A stretch of 64,000 nt of DNA from Paenibacillus odorifer (GCF_000758725.1 NZ_CP009428.1:6386001-6450000); one strand, 5' to 3'; shown: positions 1 through 8,675, counted from the first letter of the stretch. Translations and numbers: made by a program. Notes: a model not told the origin generated them from the letters alone.

Positions 1-694
1 GGGATTACATGATGTTTGACCCCATGCAGACGTTCTACCCCTTCAATACGAATAACGCCTGTTCCCGCACCACGCACGATAGCGCCCATACCATTCAAGT
101 AATTAGCTAGGTCTACAATCTCAGGCTCCTTAGCCGCATTCTCGATAACGGTCACGCCTTCAGCTAGTGTAGCTGCCATCATTATATTTTCGGTCGCACC
201 TACGCTTGCTACATCCAAATACACTTTGGCACCGCGCAGGCGTCCGTTGCTTTTCGCTTCAATGTAGCCCTGGCCGAGACTAATCTCCGCACCCAGTGCT
301 TCAAACCCTTTCAAATGCTGATCAATCGGTCGTGTACCAATGGCACAGCCGCCTGGCAGGGAAATTCTTGTCTGACCAAGTCTAGATAACAGTGGGCCCA
401 TGACTAAAAAAGACGCCCGCATTTTTCGAACCCATTCATAAGGTGCTTCACAGGAAGTGATGTTTGTAGCATCCACCTGGATAATATCGTTCTGATATGT
501 AACCCCTGCACCCAGAGATTCCAACATTTTTGATATCGTCATCACATCATCAAGCGGAGGTGCGTCTACAATGACGCTTACTCCTTCTTCTGCCAATAGA
601 GAGGCGGCTATGATCGGTAATACGGAATTTTTTGCGCCGCTAACTTTCACGCTCCCGGTCAATCTGTTGCCACCGCGGACGATAAATTTGCTCA
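1..694 (-). CDS. murA: UDP-N-acetylglucosamine 1-carboxyvinyltransferase, 5' part (runs off window)
   Basis: MurA transfers enolpyruvate from PEP to UDP-GlcNAc, the first committed step of peptidoglycan synthesis in the cytoplasm. Reading from the ATG at 694 gives an opening MSKFIVRGGNRLTGSVKVSGAK, typical of the EPSP-synthase fold. About 231 residues of a family normally near 420-440 aa are present; the 3' end lies outside the window. The catalytic cysteine is visible as C117 in PGGCAIGTRP, the site attacked by fosfomycin. A GGAGGG ribosome site lies 8-10 nt upstream of the ATG. Position next to ywzB and the atp operon matches B. subtilis murAA rather than the second paralogue murAB (inference from synteny). 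Confidence 0.95.
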
Positions 695-894
695 TTTTCG
701 GTTTCCCTCCGCGTCCATTATTTCTTAAATTATTTTTTTAGATTAAAGTAATTGCAAAAAAGTTCTCTACTCCATCAATACGCCCATTTACTCGGGCATG
801 TTCCTTAAAGTTCAGTGTTGACATAATAAAACCTTATTATTCGACACCTTTTGACCACTGCGACCTAAGACACTTATAACTAAACTACATCCCC

Positions 895-1152
895 TTAAAA
901 CATATATCGGATCATCCCACTCCAGCTCAGGTAATCCAGGAAGAACCCCGCTACAAAACGACCAAGTACAATGGCCAACAGCAAGTGCAGCAGCCTTCCC
1001 TGAGGACTCTTGGGATATCTTATGACCAAATCGAGCTTAAGGTTCTGCAATGCCCACCAAGATAATACAACACTGAGCAAAGATACAATCATTGAGACCA
1101 TACTGCTGGTTCCAACTGCACTAGACAACCCACCCGACAATATATCCTCCAT
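895..1152 (-). CDS. ywzB: DUF1146 small membrane protein, YwzB-like
   Basis: This is an 85-aa integral membrane protein with two hydrophobic helices, roughly residues 17-37 and 53-73, joined by a short basic loop containing RYPKSPQGR. That matches the DUF1146/YwzB family, found between atpC and murA in Bacillales. No biochemical function is known. The start is supported by a GGAGGG site ahead of the ATG. It lies downstream of the atpC terminator and upstream of murA on the same strand, with about 200 AT-rich bases before murA, so it may have its own weak promoter. The family assignment rests on synteny and the membrane pattern. Confidence 0.8.
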   Translation of the reverse strand: MEDILSGGLSSAVGTSSMVSMIVSLLSVVLSWWALQNLKLDLVIRYPKSPQGRLLHLLLAIVLGRFVAGFFLDYLSWSGMIRYMF

Positions 1153-1303
1153 GCTAACCCTCCGTGTTCGTATTACTCGGAAATCGACTCTTATATCATA
1201 CTTGTGAAGGGCAAAAGAATCCAGTACTTTTACAAATTTTTAAACAATTCAGCGCCATTATCCAAAATAATGAAGGAATTTTAACCTTTTTCAATAGATT
1301 ACT

Positions 1304-1342
1304 ATAAAAAAAAGCAGTCAAACCATAAGGCTTGACTGCTTT
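1304..1342 (-). terminator. Rho-independent terminator of the atp operon
   Basis: An 11-bp perfect stem AAAGCAGTCAA/TTGACTGCTTT with a 10-nt loop is followed on the minus strand by a run of eight T. It starts a few bases after the atpC stop codon and closes the ATP synthase operon. Confidence 0.9.
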
Positions 1343-1346
1343 TTTC

Positions 1347-1763
1347 CTACTGTTGTCCTTTTCCAGTGGACACTTTAATCCGTGTAACAGCGCGTTGCAG
1401 CGCCAATTCCGCACGGCGGTGATCGATATCATCTTGTTTGCTCCGAGTCTGGAGACGGCGCTGAGCCCGTTCTCTAGCCGCTTCGGCGCGCTCAACATCG
1501 ATATCTGTTGGCAGCTCGGCACTTTCAGCCAGCACAGTTACTTTGTCCTTATGCACTTCAACGAATCCGCCATGAACGGCGATGGAGATCGTAACACCGT
1601 CCGATTTGACGGATAACGGAGCAACCTGAAGTGGAGTCACAAGCGGAATGTGTCCCGGCAAAATACCCAACTCGCCTTCGACCCCTCTTACAATCAAGCT
1701 ATTCACTTGCTTGGAGTAAACGAGATGCTCCGGCGTGACAATTTCCAACAAAAAGGTATTCAC
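1347..1763 (-). CDS. atpC: ATP synthase F1 subunit epsilon
   Basis: Epsilon belongs to the central rotor stalk of F1 and can inhibit ATP hydrolysis through its C-terminal helices. The N-terminal beta-sandwich carries the family signature GELGILPGHIPLVTPL. The C-terminal half is a helical hairpin rich in Arg, Glu and Ala (ERAEAARERAQRRL). An in-frame ATG at 1769 sits directly against the AAGGAGGA Shine-Dalgarno. The GTG at 1763 has a proper 7-nt spacing and gives MNTFLLEIVTPEH, matching usual epsilon N-termini, so I chose it (138 aa). It is the last gene of the operon, separated from atpD by about 100 bp of hairpin repeats. Confidence 0.95.
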   Translation of the reverse strand: MNTFLLEIVTPEHLVYSKQVNSLIVRGVEGELGILPGHIPLVTPLQVAPLSVKSDGVTISIAVHGGFVEVHKDKVTVLAESAELPTDIDVERAEAARERAQRRLQTRSKQDDIDHRRAELALQRAVTRIKVSTGKGQQ

Positions 1764-1779
1764 TTCCATTCCTCCTTAA

Positions 1780-1862
1780 AGCTTTACATAGTAAAGCTCG
1801 CTTCGAAAGCATGCACTAAGCTTTACGAAGTAAAGCTTGCATCGAAAGCATTAGCTAAGCTC
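1780..1862 (-). repeat. Tandem hairpin repeats between atpD and atpC
   Basis: Two hairpins of the form AGCTTTAC-NNN-GTAAAGCT start at 1780 and 1819, a 39-bp period, each followed by a CTTCGAAAGCA-like segment; a degenerate third (AGCTAAGCT) follows near 1853. The same design, with GAC/GTC instead of AC/GT, occurs between atpA and atpG. The repeats fill the whole spacer, so in the transcript they sit just before the atpC ribosome site. Confidence 0.85.
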
Positions 1863-1865
1863 AGG

Positions 1866-3266
1866 TTACATCGATTTTGCTTTTTCTACTGCTTCTTCAA
1901 TCGTACCTACAAATAGGAAAGCTGCTTCTGGAAGATCATCATGCTTACCATCCAGGATTTCCTTAAAGCTGCGTACAGTTTCTTTGATTGGTACATATTT
2001 ACCCTTAAAGCCAGTGAACTGTTCAGCCACGTGGAACGGCTGCGACAGGAAGCGTTCAACTTTACGAGCACGAGCTACGATAACCTTATCATCCTCACTC
2101 AATTCATCCATACCCAAGATGGCAATGATGTCTTGAAGCTCGGTATAACGTTGCAACAATTGTTTAACACCTTGTGCTACGTTGTAATGTTCTTCGCCAA
2201 CAATTTCTGGAGCTAGCAAACGCGAGCTGGAAGCCAGTGGATCAACCGCTGGGAAAATCCCCTTCTCGGAAATTTTACGCTCAAGGTTAGTTGTTGCATC
2301 CAAGTGAGCAAACGCTGTAGCCGGAGCAGGGTCAGTGTAGTCATCCGCCGGTACGTAGATTGCTTGAATCGATGTAACGGAACCTTTTTTAGTCGATGTG
2401 ATACGCTCTTGCAGCTGGCCCATTTCAGTAGCCAGAGTCGGCTGATAACCAACCGCGGATGGCATACGGCCGAGAAGAGCGGATACTTCGGAACCCGCTT
2501 GGGTAAAGCGGAATATATTATCGATAAAGAGCAGCGTATCGCGGCCTTCCACATCACGGAAATATTCCGCCATGGTCAAACCGGTCAAAGCTACACGAAG
2601 ACGTGCACCTGGAGGCTCGTTCATTTGTCCGAAGACCATTGCTGTCTTCTTAATAACGCCGGAATCCGTCATTTCGTGATAAAGGTCATTACCTTCACGA
2701 GTACGTTCACCGACACCTGCGAATACGGAAATACCACCGTGCTCTTGGGCAATGTTATTAATCAATTCTTGGATTGTTACTGTTTTACCTACGCCGGCAC
2801 CGCCGAAGAGGCCGACTTTACCACCCTTAGCATAAGGTGCGAGCAAGTCGATAACTTTAATACCTGTTTCCAGGATTTCCGCTTGTGTTGACAATTCGTC
2901 AAATGTTGGTGCGAGACGGTGAATCGGGTTCTTTTTCTCAGCAAGAACTTCACCAGCGTTATCAATTGGATTACCAAGTACGTTAAATACACGGCCTAAT
3001 GTCGCTTCCCCTACAGGAACCGAAATTGGACCTCCTTGATCGATCGCATCCAGTCCACGAACCAGACCATCAGTAGAAGACATCGCGATACAACGTACCA
3101 GATTGTCTCCCAAGTGATTGGAAACCTCAAGTGTTAGGTTAAGCTGACGACCATTGTCCAAGACGGTTTCAATTTTGATAGCGTTGAAAATCTCGGGCAA
3201 CTGGCCGCGTTCAAATTCAATATCGACAACCGGACCCATAATGCTTACAACGCGTCCTTTGTTCAT
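1866..3266 (-). CDS. atpD: ATP synthase F1 subunit beta
   Basis: Catalytic subunit of F1 (alpha3beta3), hydrolysing or synthesising ATP at the membrane-bound rotary complex. It has 466 aa, normal for Bacillales. Visible motifs are the Walker A loop GGAGVGKT (residues 155-162), the catalytic glutamate in GVGERTREG (E187), Walker B LLFIDN (D249) and the DELSEDD loop (387-393) that contacts gamma and epsilon. The start has a clear GGAGGG site. Upstream is an unusually long, structured 239-bp spacer to atpG; downstream is the hairpin-repeat spacer to atpC. Function is certain. Confidence 0.99.
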   Translation of the reverse strand: MNKGRVVSIMGPVVDIEFERGQLPEIFNAIKIETVLDNGRQLNLTLEVSNHLGDNLVRCIAMSSTDGLVRGLDAIDQGGPISVPVGEATLGRVFNVLGNPIDNAGEVLAEKKNPIHRLAPTFDELSTQAEILETGIKVIDLLAPYAKGGKVGLFGGAGVGKTVTIQELINNIAQEHGGISVFAGVGERTREGNDLYHEMTDSGVIKKTAMVFGQMNEPPGARLRVALTGLTMAEYFRDVEGRDTLLFIDNIFRFTQAGSEVSALLGRMPSAVGYQPTLATEMGQLQERITSTKKGSVTSIQAIYVPADDYTDPAPATAFAHLDATTNLERKISEKGIFPAVDPLASSSRLLAPEIVGEEHYNVAQGVKQLLQRYTELQDIIAILGMDELSEDDKVIVARARKVERFLSQPFHVAEQFTGFKGKYVPIKETVRSFKEILDGKHDDLPEAAFLFVGTIEEAVEKAKSM

Positions 3267-3298
3267 CTTCTTTTCCCTCCTCGAAAGCTGTTACATCA

Positions 3299-3508
3299 AG
3301 AAGAAACGACGTTGTCGTCATATAAAGATGACAACCGTTTCTCGTAGAAATATAAGCATTTTGTATAGTGTAAAACCTATACTTTCTTATATTGTAAGAA
3401 GAACTTACAGTGCCGTTCTTAAGGAACTATGTACCCTAAGCAAGCGGCACTGTTTCTCGTAAAATACAAGACAAGTTAAGCACTCGGTTTAACTTTTCTT
3501 GTATTTTA
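3299..3508 (-). repeat. Four consecutive hairpins in the atpG-atpD spacer
   Basis: The 239-bp spacer folds into four inverted repeats. They are 3460-3508 (about 18-bp stem, TAAAATACAAG arm overlapping the atpG stop codon), 3408-3452 (CAGTGCCG/CGGCACTG), 3349-3396 (AATATAAG/CTTATATT with inner GTATAG/CTATAC) and 3299-3345 (AGAAACG...CGTTTCT with inner GTTGTC/GACAAC). GTTTCTCGTA recurs at two hairpin borders. None has a good terminal T-run, so they are unlikely to be simple terminators. Confidence 0.8.
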
Positions 3509-4375
3509 AGACTGCGCGTTCGCTCCGGCCACGATCTCGGTAATTTCCTGCGTAATTGCCGCCTGACGGGCACGGTTGTACGTAAGGGTAAGTTCTCCGA
3601 TCATTTTCGACGCGTTCTTCGTTGCACTGCCCATAGCTGTCATTTTCGCACCCAGCTCACTGGCCTTGCCATCCAGAATTGCGCTATAAATCAAAGTTTC
3701 AGCGTACTTTGGAAGCAATACTTCTAGCACGCCTTCCGGTGAAGGTTCATATTCGTAGTTTGCAGAAGCTTCATGATGCTCTTGATTCCCTACTCCATCC
3801 ATAGGCAACAGTCGCTCAACGGTTGGGATCTGGGTGATAGCATTGACGAATTGATTGTAACAAACATACAACTCATCATACGTACCATCTACAAACTGCT
3901 GTACTGCCGAATTCGCGATAGACTTGATGTCAGCAAACTTCGGCGCATCCGATAGCTCAGTAACTTCCTGTACAATCGGATATTCACGGCGACGTAGAAA
4001 GTCACGGCCCTTACGACCAATAACAAACAATGCGTACTCATCTTTGGACTTATGCTTCTCCGCGATGAGCATCGTCACCTTACGCAAAATATTAGCGTTG
4101 TAACCACCTGCAAGCCCTCTATCAGAGGTAACGATTAGATAACCAGTCTTCTTCACAGGGCGGCTAACCAGCATAGGGTGTTGAACACCTTCTGTGCCAG
4201 CAGCAATGCTCGATACAACCTCTTTTAGCTTCTCAGCATAAGGACGGGCGGCAATTGCCTTCTCCTGAGCTTTTCTCAGCTTGGATGCGGCTACCATTTC
4301 CATCGCTTTTGTGATCTGTCTTGTGTTTTGAACACTCTTAATTTGACGTTTAATATCACGCATGCTTCTTGCCAT
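3506..4375 (-). CDS. atpG: ATP synthase F1 subunit gamma
   Basis: Gamma is the asymmetric central shaft that couples proton flow to beta-subunit conformations. It has 289 aa. The N-terminal helix MRDIKRQIKSVQNTRQITKAMEMVAASKLRKAQ and the C-terminal signature EXXXRXXAMXXAXXNA-like region (ELGAKMTAMGSATKNA) followed by LTLTYNRARQAAITQEITEIV are both classical. Start codon ATG is preceded by AAGGTGG. The stop codon forms part of the first hairpin of the atpG-atpD spacer. Confidence 0.98.
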   Translation of the reverse strand: MARSMRDIKRQIKSVQNTRQITKAMEMVAASKLRKAQEKAIAARPYAEKLKEVVSSIAAGTEGVQHPMLVSRPVKKTGYLIVTSDRGLAGGYNANILRKVTMLIAEKHKSKDEYALFVIGRKGRDFLRRREYPIVQEVTELSDAPKFADIKSIANSAVQQFVDGTYDELYVCYNQFVNAITQIPTVERLLPMDGVGNQEHHEASANYEYEPSPEGVLEVLLPKYAETLIYSAILDGKASELGAKMTAMGSATKNASKMIGELTLTYNRARQAAITQEITEIVAGANAQS

Positions 4376-4391
4376 GATTTCACCACCTTAA

Positions 4392-4505
4392 AGCTTTGAC
4401 GGAGTCAAAGCTAACTTCGTAAGCATCATCTTAGCTTTGACGGAGTCAAAGCTACTTCATAAGCACAGCCTGAGCTTCGGCAGAGCCAAAGCTCACTTAG
4501 TAAAA
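4392..4505 (-). repeat. Three tandem hairpin repeats between atpA and atpG
   Basis: Units begin at 4392, 4433 and 4473 (periods 41 and 40 bp). The first two carry the perfect hairpin AGCTTTGAC-GGA-GTCAAAGCT, and the third a variant AGCTTCGGC-AGA-GCCAAAGCT. Each is followed by an ACTTCGTAAGCA-like tail. The same unit type occurs between atpD and atpC, so this looks like a dispersed repeat family settled at operon spacers. Confidence 0.88.
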
Positions 4506-4525
4506 TCCGTTAAAGTCTATCTATA

Positions 4526-6037
4526 TTAGCTAGTAGCGAAACCTCTTTTAAAGGTATCAATCGCTGCTTTTAGAGCGGCTTCGTTATCAGCTGTCAAATC
4601 TTTTGTATCCCTGATGGATTGAGCTACATCAGCAGCACTGCTATCCATGTAAGCAAGGAATTCCTTTTCAAAACGTTTTACGTCTTTAACTGGAATATCA
4701 TCCAAATATCCTTTTACAGCTGTGTACAAGCTAAGCACTTGATGCTCAACAGACAACGGCTGATTCACACCTTGTTTCAGAACTTCCATCATACGTGCCC
4801 CGCGATTCAGACGGGCAAGTGTAGATTTATCAAGATCTGAGCCGAACTGTGAGAAGGCTTGAAGTTCGCGATATTGGGCAAGATCCAAACGGAGCGAGCC
4901 GGCTACCTTCTTCATCGCTTTGATTTGAGCGGAGCCCCCTACACGGGAAACGGAGATACCGACGTTGATCGCCGGACGTTGACCAGAGTAGAACAGATCG
5001 GATTCAAGGAAGATTTGACCATCTGTAATCGAGATTACGTTCGTAGGAATGTAAGCTGATACGTCAGATGCCTGTGTTTCGATAAATGGAAGTGCGGTTA
5101 ATGAACCACCACCAAGCTCATCACTAAGCTTAGCTGCACGCTCCAAAAGACGGGAGTGCAAGTAGAATACGTCACCTGGGAATGCTTCACGACCCGGTGG
5201 ACGACGAAGCAGCAAGGACAATTCGCGATAAGCCGAAGCTTGTTTCGAAAGGTCATCGTAAATGATCAGTACGTGCTCGCCCTTGTACATGAAGTATTCG
5301 CCCATTGCGCAGCCTGCGTATGGAGCAATATACAACAATGGGGACGGCTCGGAAGCCGATGCAGTTACAACGATTGTATATTCCAAAGCGCCATGACGGC
5401 GAAGAGTTTCTACAACCTGTGCTACTGTGGATTGCTTTTGACCAATGGCAACATAAATACATTTCATGCCGTTGCCTTTTTGGTTGATAATCGCGTCAAT
5501 TGCGATTGCAGTCTTACCTGTTTGACGGTCACCAATGATAAGTTCGCGTTGTCCACGACCGATTGGTACCATCGCATCAATGGCTTTAAGACCTGTTTGC
5601 ATCGGTTCATGTACCGATTTACGATCGATAACACCTGGTGCATTATTTTCTACAGGACGGAATTCAGTTGTAGCAATTGGGCCTTTGCCGTCAAGCGGCA
5701 TACCAAGTGCGTTAACTACACGGCCGAGCAGAGCCTCACCAACAGGAACTTGCATAATTTGTCCTGTACGTTTTACTTGATCGCCTTCACGAATTTCCTT
5801 GTACTCACCCAGAATAACAACACCGACGTTGCTTTCTTCCAGATTGAGCGCCATGCCCACTACTCCGTTGGAGAACTCTAGCAATTCGCCTGCCATTGCG
5901 TTTTCCAGACCGTAGACACGGGCGATACCGTCGCCGACTTGAATGACGGTGCCGACTTCGGCAACTTCGATATCGGCTTTATATTCCTCAATTTGACTTT
6001 TGATCAAAGTGCTGATCTCTTCAGGTCTGATGCCCAA
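4526..6037 (-). CDS. atpA: ATP synthase F1 subunit alpha
   Basis: Alpha is the non-catalytic nucleotide-binding subunit of F1. The P-loop GDRQTGKT lies near residues 169-176, and the C-terminal ATP-synthase signature region with ISVSRVGGSAQ is present. An in-frame GTG at 6046 overlaps the Shine-Dalgarno AGGGGTGAGG. The TTG at 6037, 8 nt after AGGGG, gives MGIRPEEISTLIKSQIE and 503 aa, matching the family's usual N-terminus and length (about 502 aa), so I prefer the TTG. It begins 12 nt after the atpH stop and is followed by the tandem hairpins before atpG. Confidence 0.97.
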   Translation of the reverse strand: MGIRPEEISTLIKSQIEEYKADIEVAEVGTVIQVGDGIARVYGLENAMAGELLEFSNGVVGMALNLEESNVGVVILGEYKEIREGDQVKRTGQIMQVPVGEALLGRVVNALGMPLDGKGPIATTEFRPVENNAPGVIDRKSVHEPMQTGLKAIDAMVPIGRGQRELIIGDRQTGKTAIAIDAIINQKGNGMKCIYVAIGQKQSTVAQVVETLRRHGALEYTIVVTASASEPSPLLYIAPYAGCAMGEYFMYKGEHVLIIYDDLSKQASAYRELSLLLRRPPGREAFPGDVFYLHSRLLERAAKLSDELGGGSLTALPFIETQASDVSAYIPTNVISITDGQIFLESDLFYSGQRPAINVGISVSRVGGSAQIKAMKKVAGSLRLDLAQYRELQAFSQFGSDLDKSTLARLNRGARMMEVLKQGVNQPLSVEHQVLSLYTAVKGYLDDIPVKDVKRFEKEFLAYMDSSAADVAQSIRDTKDLTADNEAALKAAIDTFKRGFATS

Positions 6038-6048
6038 TATCCTCACCC

Positions 6049-6600
6049 CTATCTTCTATGCTTATCATTAAAGGATTTCTCGAGACGCTCCAATTTGTTA
6101 GACAGACTGCCGTCATACAGCTTATCGCCGATATAAACTTTCAGTCCTCCCAACAGGCTTGGGTCCACCACATTCGTAATCCGGATTTTACGGTTTACGA
6201 GTTGGCCGAATTCTGCAGCTACAGCTGCTTTTTCTTCTTCACTTAAAGAATAAACAGAGTATACCTTAGCATCACCAATGCCAAGAGCGTCTCCTTCAAT
6301 CTTGATATACGTATCCAGCAGATCGGCAAAAATATCGGTTCTGCCTCGCTCTACTAACAATTCTACAATGTTCATCACGATGGGAGAGAGCTTATCTTGA
6401 AGCGCTGTGCGCAGCACTTTCAGCTTGTCGGACTCCGAGATGCGCGGTGCAAGAATAAACCGCTTTATCTCTTGGTCGGAATGTAATAACCCAACCACTG
6501 CCTTGAGCTCTTCTTCTACTTCAAGGGTAATCCCTTTCTCTACCGCTGCACTGTACAATGCTCTAGCGTAGCGCTTGGCAACTACCGTATCGCGGCTCAT
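6049..6600 (-). CDS. atpH: ATP synthase subunit delta
   Basis: Delta sits on top of F1 and connects it to the b-subunit peripheral stalk. It has 183 aa, with an all-helical N-terminal domain starting RDTVVAKRYARALYSAA (the classic OSCP/delta opening) and a C-terminal part ending GGLKVYIGDKLYDGSLSNKLERLEKSF, which is the conserved delta signature. The ATG overlaps the atpF stop by 4 nt (ATGA), indicating translational coupling, with a GGAGG site ahead of it. Confidence 0.97.
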   Translation of the reverse strand: MSRDTVVAKRYARALYSAAVEKGITLEVEEELKAVVGLLHSDQEIKRFILAPRISESDKLKVLRTALQDKLSPIVMNIVELLVERGRTDIFADLLDTYIKIEGDALGIGDAKVYSVYSLSEEEKAAVAAEFGQLVNRKIRITNVVDPSLLGGLKVYIGDKLYDGSLSNKLERLEKSFNDKHRR

Positions 6601-7085
6601 GATTGGCCTCCTACCTCTTTGAGGTATTGGTTCACAAGTTGCTCCTGCTCGCCGCTAGCACTAACTTCTTTCTTAAGAAGTTTGGAAGCAATACGAACAG
6701 ATGCCGTTCCAATTTCGCTGCGCAACTCTTCCACTGCTTTGTTCTTTTCGTTCTCGATATCGCGCACAGCCTCTTCTTTGACACGTGCTGCATCTGCTTT
6801 GGCTTGTGCCAAAGTTTGTTCTACCTGTAGATTGCTTGTGATTTGCGATTGTTGAATAATCTGTTGAGCTTCCTGGCGTGCACTGTTCAGCGCTTGCTTC
6901 TGCTCTTCCACATACGCGACCGCTTGTTCTCTAGTCTTCGCAGCTTCGTCCATTTGCTGCATTACCAGCTCACGGCGCTTCTCCATAACTGCAAAAAGTT
7001 TGCTGAACGCATACTTGCTAAGCAAGAAATATAAAATCCCAAAGGCGACAATTGAAAATACTATGTTTGTCCAAACAATATCCAC
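6597..7085 (-). CDS. atpF: ATP synthase Fo subunit b
   Basis: The b subunits form the peripheral stator stalk. One N-terminal membrane helix (about residues 5-24, IVFSIVAFGILYFLLSKYAF) is followed by a long charged coiled coil rich in Lys, Glu, Gln and Ala. An in-frame GTG at 7094 directly abuts the ribosome site GGAAGGGA. The GTG at 7085 is correctly spaced and gives MDIVWTNIVFS and 162 aa, so I chose it. The stop overlaps the atpH start. Identity is firm from the operon position and topology. Confidence 0.95.
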   Translation of the reverse strand: MDIVWTNIVFSIVAFGILYFLLSKYAFSKLFAVMEKRRELVMQQMDEAAKTREQAVAYVEEQKQALNSARQEAQQIIQQSQITSNLQVEQTLAQAKADAARVKEEAVRDIENEKNKAVEELRSEIGTASVRIASKLLKKEVSASGEQEQLVNQYLKEVGGQS

Positions 7086-7163
7086 TGAGGTCACTCCCTT
7101 CCGTTACCGCGTCATGCGGACGTATACAAAAGTAAGGCGCGGATGGCATCGGCCGTCCCCGCC

Positions 7164-7181
7164 AAACCGTAACTACGGTTT
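7164..7181 (-). other. Small hairpin just after atpE
   Basis: A perfect 8-bp inverted repeat AAACCGTA-AC-TACGGTTT abuts the atpE stop codon. Without a T-run it is not a terminator. Hairpins after atpE are often discussed as mRNA-stability elements supporting high c-subunit synthesis; that role here is inference. Confidence 0.6.
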
Positions 7182-7182
7182 A

Positions 7183-7395
7183 TTAAGTAAACATAATCAG
7201 GAATGCGATAACTGTTGCTGCCAACGGAATAACTTCGACGATACCTACACCAATAAACATTGTTGTTTGCAAAGCATTTTTCGCTTCTGGTTGACGAGCG
7301 ATGGACTCAACTGTTCTACTAACGATCATACCGTTACCAAGACCTGCGCCAAGTGCACCCAATCCAACCGCTATTGCTGCTGCTAAAAATTCCAT
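7183..7395 (-). CDS. atpE: ATP synthase Fo subunit c
   Basis: This 70-aa proteolipid forms the rotor ring. Helix 1 carries the glycine-rich packing motif (GLGALGAGLGNG), the polar loop is ARQPEAK, and helix 2 carries the ion-binding carboxylate E54 in GVGIVEVIPL. The Gln and Glu-Ser/Thr ligand pattern of Na+-coupled c rings is absent (V-E-V here), so proton coupling is expected. An AAAGGAGG site precedes the ATG. It lies between atpB and atpF in the standard order. Confidence 0.98.
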   Translation of the reverse strand: MEFLAAAIAVGLGALGAGLGNGMIVSRTVESIARQPEAKNALQTTMFIGVGIVEVIPLAATVIAFLIMFT

Positions 7396-7500
7396 TTGTA
7401 AATATCCTCCTTTAATTTCGGTTCATATTTGTGTTTAATGATATAAGATATCTCCCACGAAGGAAAATCAGACGATAGCCGTTCTCTTCGCAGCAGTTCA

Positions 7501-8268
7501 TTAATGTGCTTCTTCTTCGTGAATCGTCATCTGTGCGATATAAACCATCGTCAGAATCGTAAAGATAAACGCTTGTAGTGCCCCGACGAAAATACTGAAG
7601 CCCTGCCATACAGCCAGGAACGGAATACTGAGAATCCCCAGCTTCAAAATGACTGTAATTAGTACTTCTCCGGCGAAAATGTTAGCGAATAGACGAATAG
7701 CCAACGCTACAGGTTTTGCCAGGTTTTCGATAATGTTCAGTGGCAAAAAGATTGGAAACGGCTCGATGTAGTGTTTGAAATAATGTTTGCCGTTGAGCTT
7801 AATGCCCAGAAAGTTCATCAGTACAAATACTATGATTGCCAATCCTGCAGTGACATTAATGTCAGCAGTTGGCGACTTGTACCATAAAATTTCTGCATGC
7901 TCACCATTCGCCAAGTTCTTAGTTGCTTCAATCACGTGGCCAAACACTGTTACAGGTCCATGCGCCTCAGTTACAACGGAGAAAGGCAATCCAAGTAGAT
8001 TGGAAACAAAGATAAACAGAATCAATGTCAACCCTAAAGATATGTAAGGTTTTCCTTTCTTCAGATCCATGGCACTGCTTATGACACCCTCTACAAATTC
8101 CACAACCCATTCCATGAAGTTCTGAAGCTTGGATGGATTTTCAACGGAAAGCTTACGAACCGAAAGCATAACCAGAACAAATACCACTGTACAACTGATC
8201 AGAAGCATCAACACGGCGGATAAATCTATCGGTATTCCCCCGACAAATATTTTCGGCATGTCATGCAT
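7501..8268 (-). CDS. atpB: ATP synthase Fo subunit a
   Basis: Subunit a provides the proton half-channels. It has 255 aa with five to six hydrophobic segments. The essential arginine lies in the signature PVALAIRLFANIFAGE, near residue 190, facing the c-ring carboxylate. The start ATG has GGGGG at 8-nt spacing. The spacing to atpI upstream is 29 bp. The family assignment is unambiguous. Confidence 0.98.
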   Translation of the reverse strand: MHDMPKIFVGGIPIDLSAVLMLLISCTVVFVLVMLSVRKLSVENPSKLQNFMEWVVEFVEGVISSAMDLKKGKPYISLGLTLILFIFVSNLLGLPFSVVTEAHGPVTVFGHVIEATKNLANGEHAEILWYKSPTADINVTAGLAIIVFVLMNFLGIKLNGKHYFKHYIEPFPIFLPLNIIENLAKPVALAIRLFANIFAGEVLITVILKLGILSIPFLAVWQGFSIFVGALQAFIFTILTMVYIAQMTIHEEEAH

Positions 8269-8297
8269 AGTATCATCCCCCTTTCTCTTTAATCTGG

Positions 8298-8675
8298 TTA
8301 AAGCTTATTCTTCACACTCAGATATATCCCCGCAGGAATGGCGAGAAGCTGAGGAATGAATACGCCCGAAACAGTTGCTACCAGGGAGAAATGCTCAATC
8401 TTGACCGAGAACATGGTGACCAAAATTGCGAAGCTAATCCGTGTAACAAAACCGAGGCTGAAGGCATTCCCTTCGTTGCTCGCAATCGACTGCGTAACCC
8501 GTCGAACCTTGACGGCCAGATAACGAAAGTTTACCAATCCCGCCACCAGACCCAGAGTCATGCCCAGTGTAATTGCCCGGGTCTCATGATGAAGCACCCA
8601 GCCCATTAAGAGTCCTGCCATAAGGACGAGCGTAACTCTAGTGACGGTATTGATCATGGGAGTCATATTATCCAT
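8298..8675 (-). CDS. atpI: ATP synthase subunit I
   Basis: A 125-aa four-helix membrane protein in the AtpI position immediately upstream of atpB. AtpI-family proteins assist c-ring assembly and are dispensable in some bacteria. The sequence shows hydrophobic segments at about residues 10-26, 33-52, 78-95 and 100-118, with the family-like arrangement of an NFRYLAVKVRR basic loop between helices 2 and 3. Its start overlaps the end of the preceding small gene by 8 nt, and GGGGGAG lies ahead of the ATG. Confidence 0.88.
   Translation of the reverse strand: MDNMTPMINTVTRVTLVLMAGLLMGWVLHHETRAITLGMTLGLVAGLVNFRYLAVKVRRVTQSIASNEGNAFSLGFVTRISFAILVTMFSVKIEHFSLVATVSGVFIPQLLAIPAGIYLSVKNKL

Noticed and set aside
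2304..2891. 195-codon plus-strand frame opposite atpD
   Set aside because: Antisense shadow of the beta subunit with no domain.
3460..3508. Terminator after atpG
   Set aside because: The stem is strong but no T-run follows, and a stop here would prevent expression of atpD and atpC.
5156..5881. 241-codon plus-strand frame opposite atpA
   Set aside because: Antisense of a highly conserved gene, no ribosome site and no recognisable domain.
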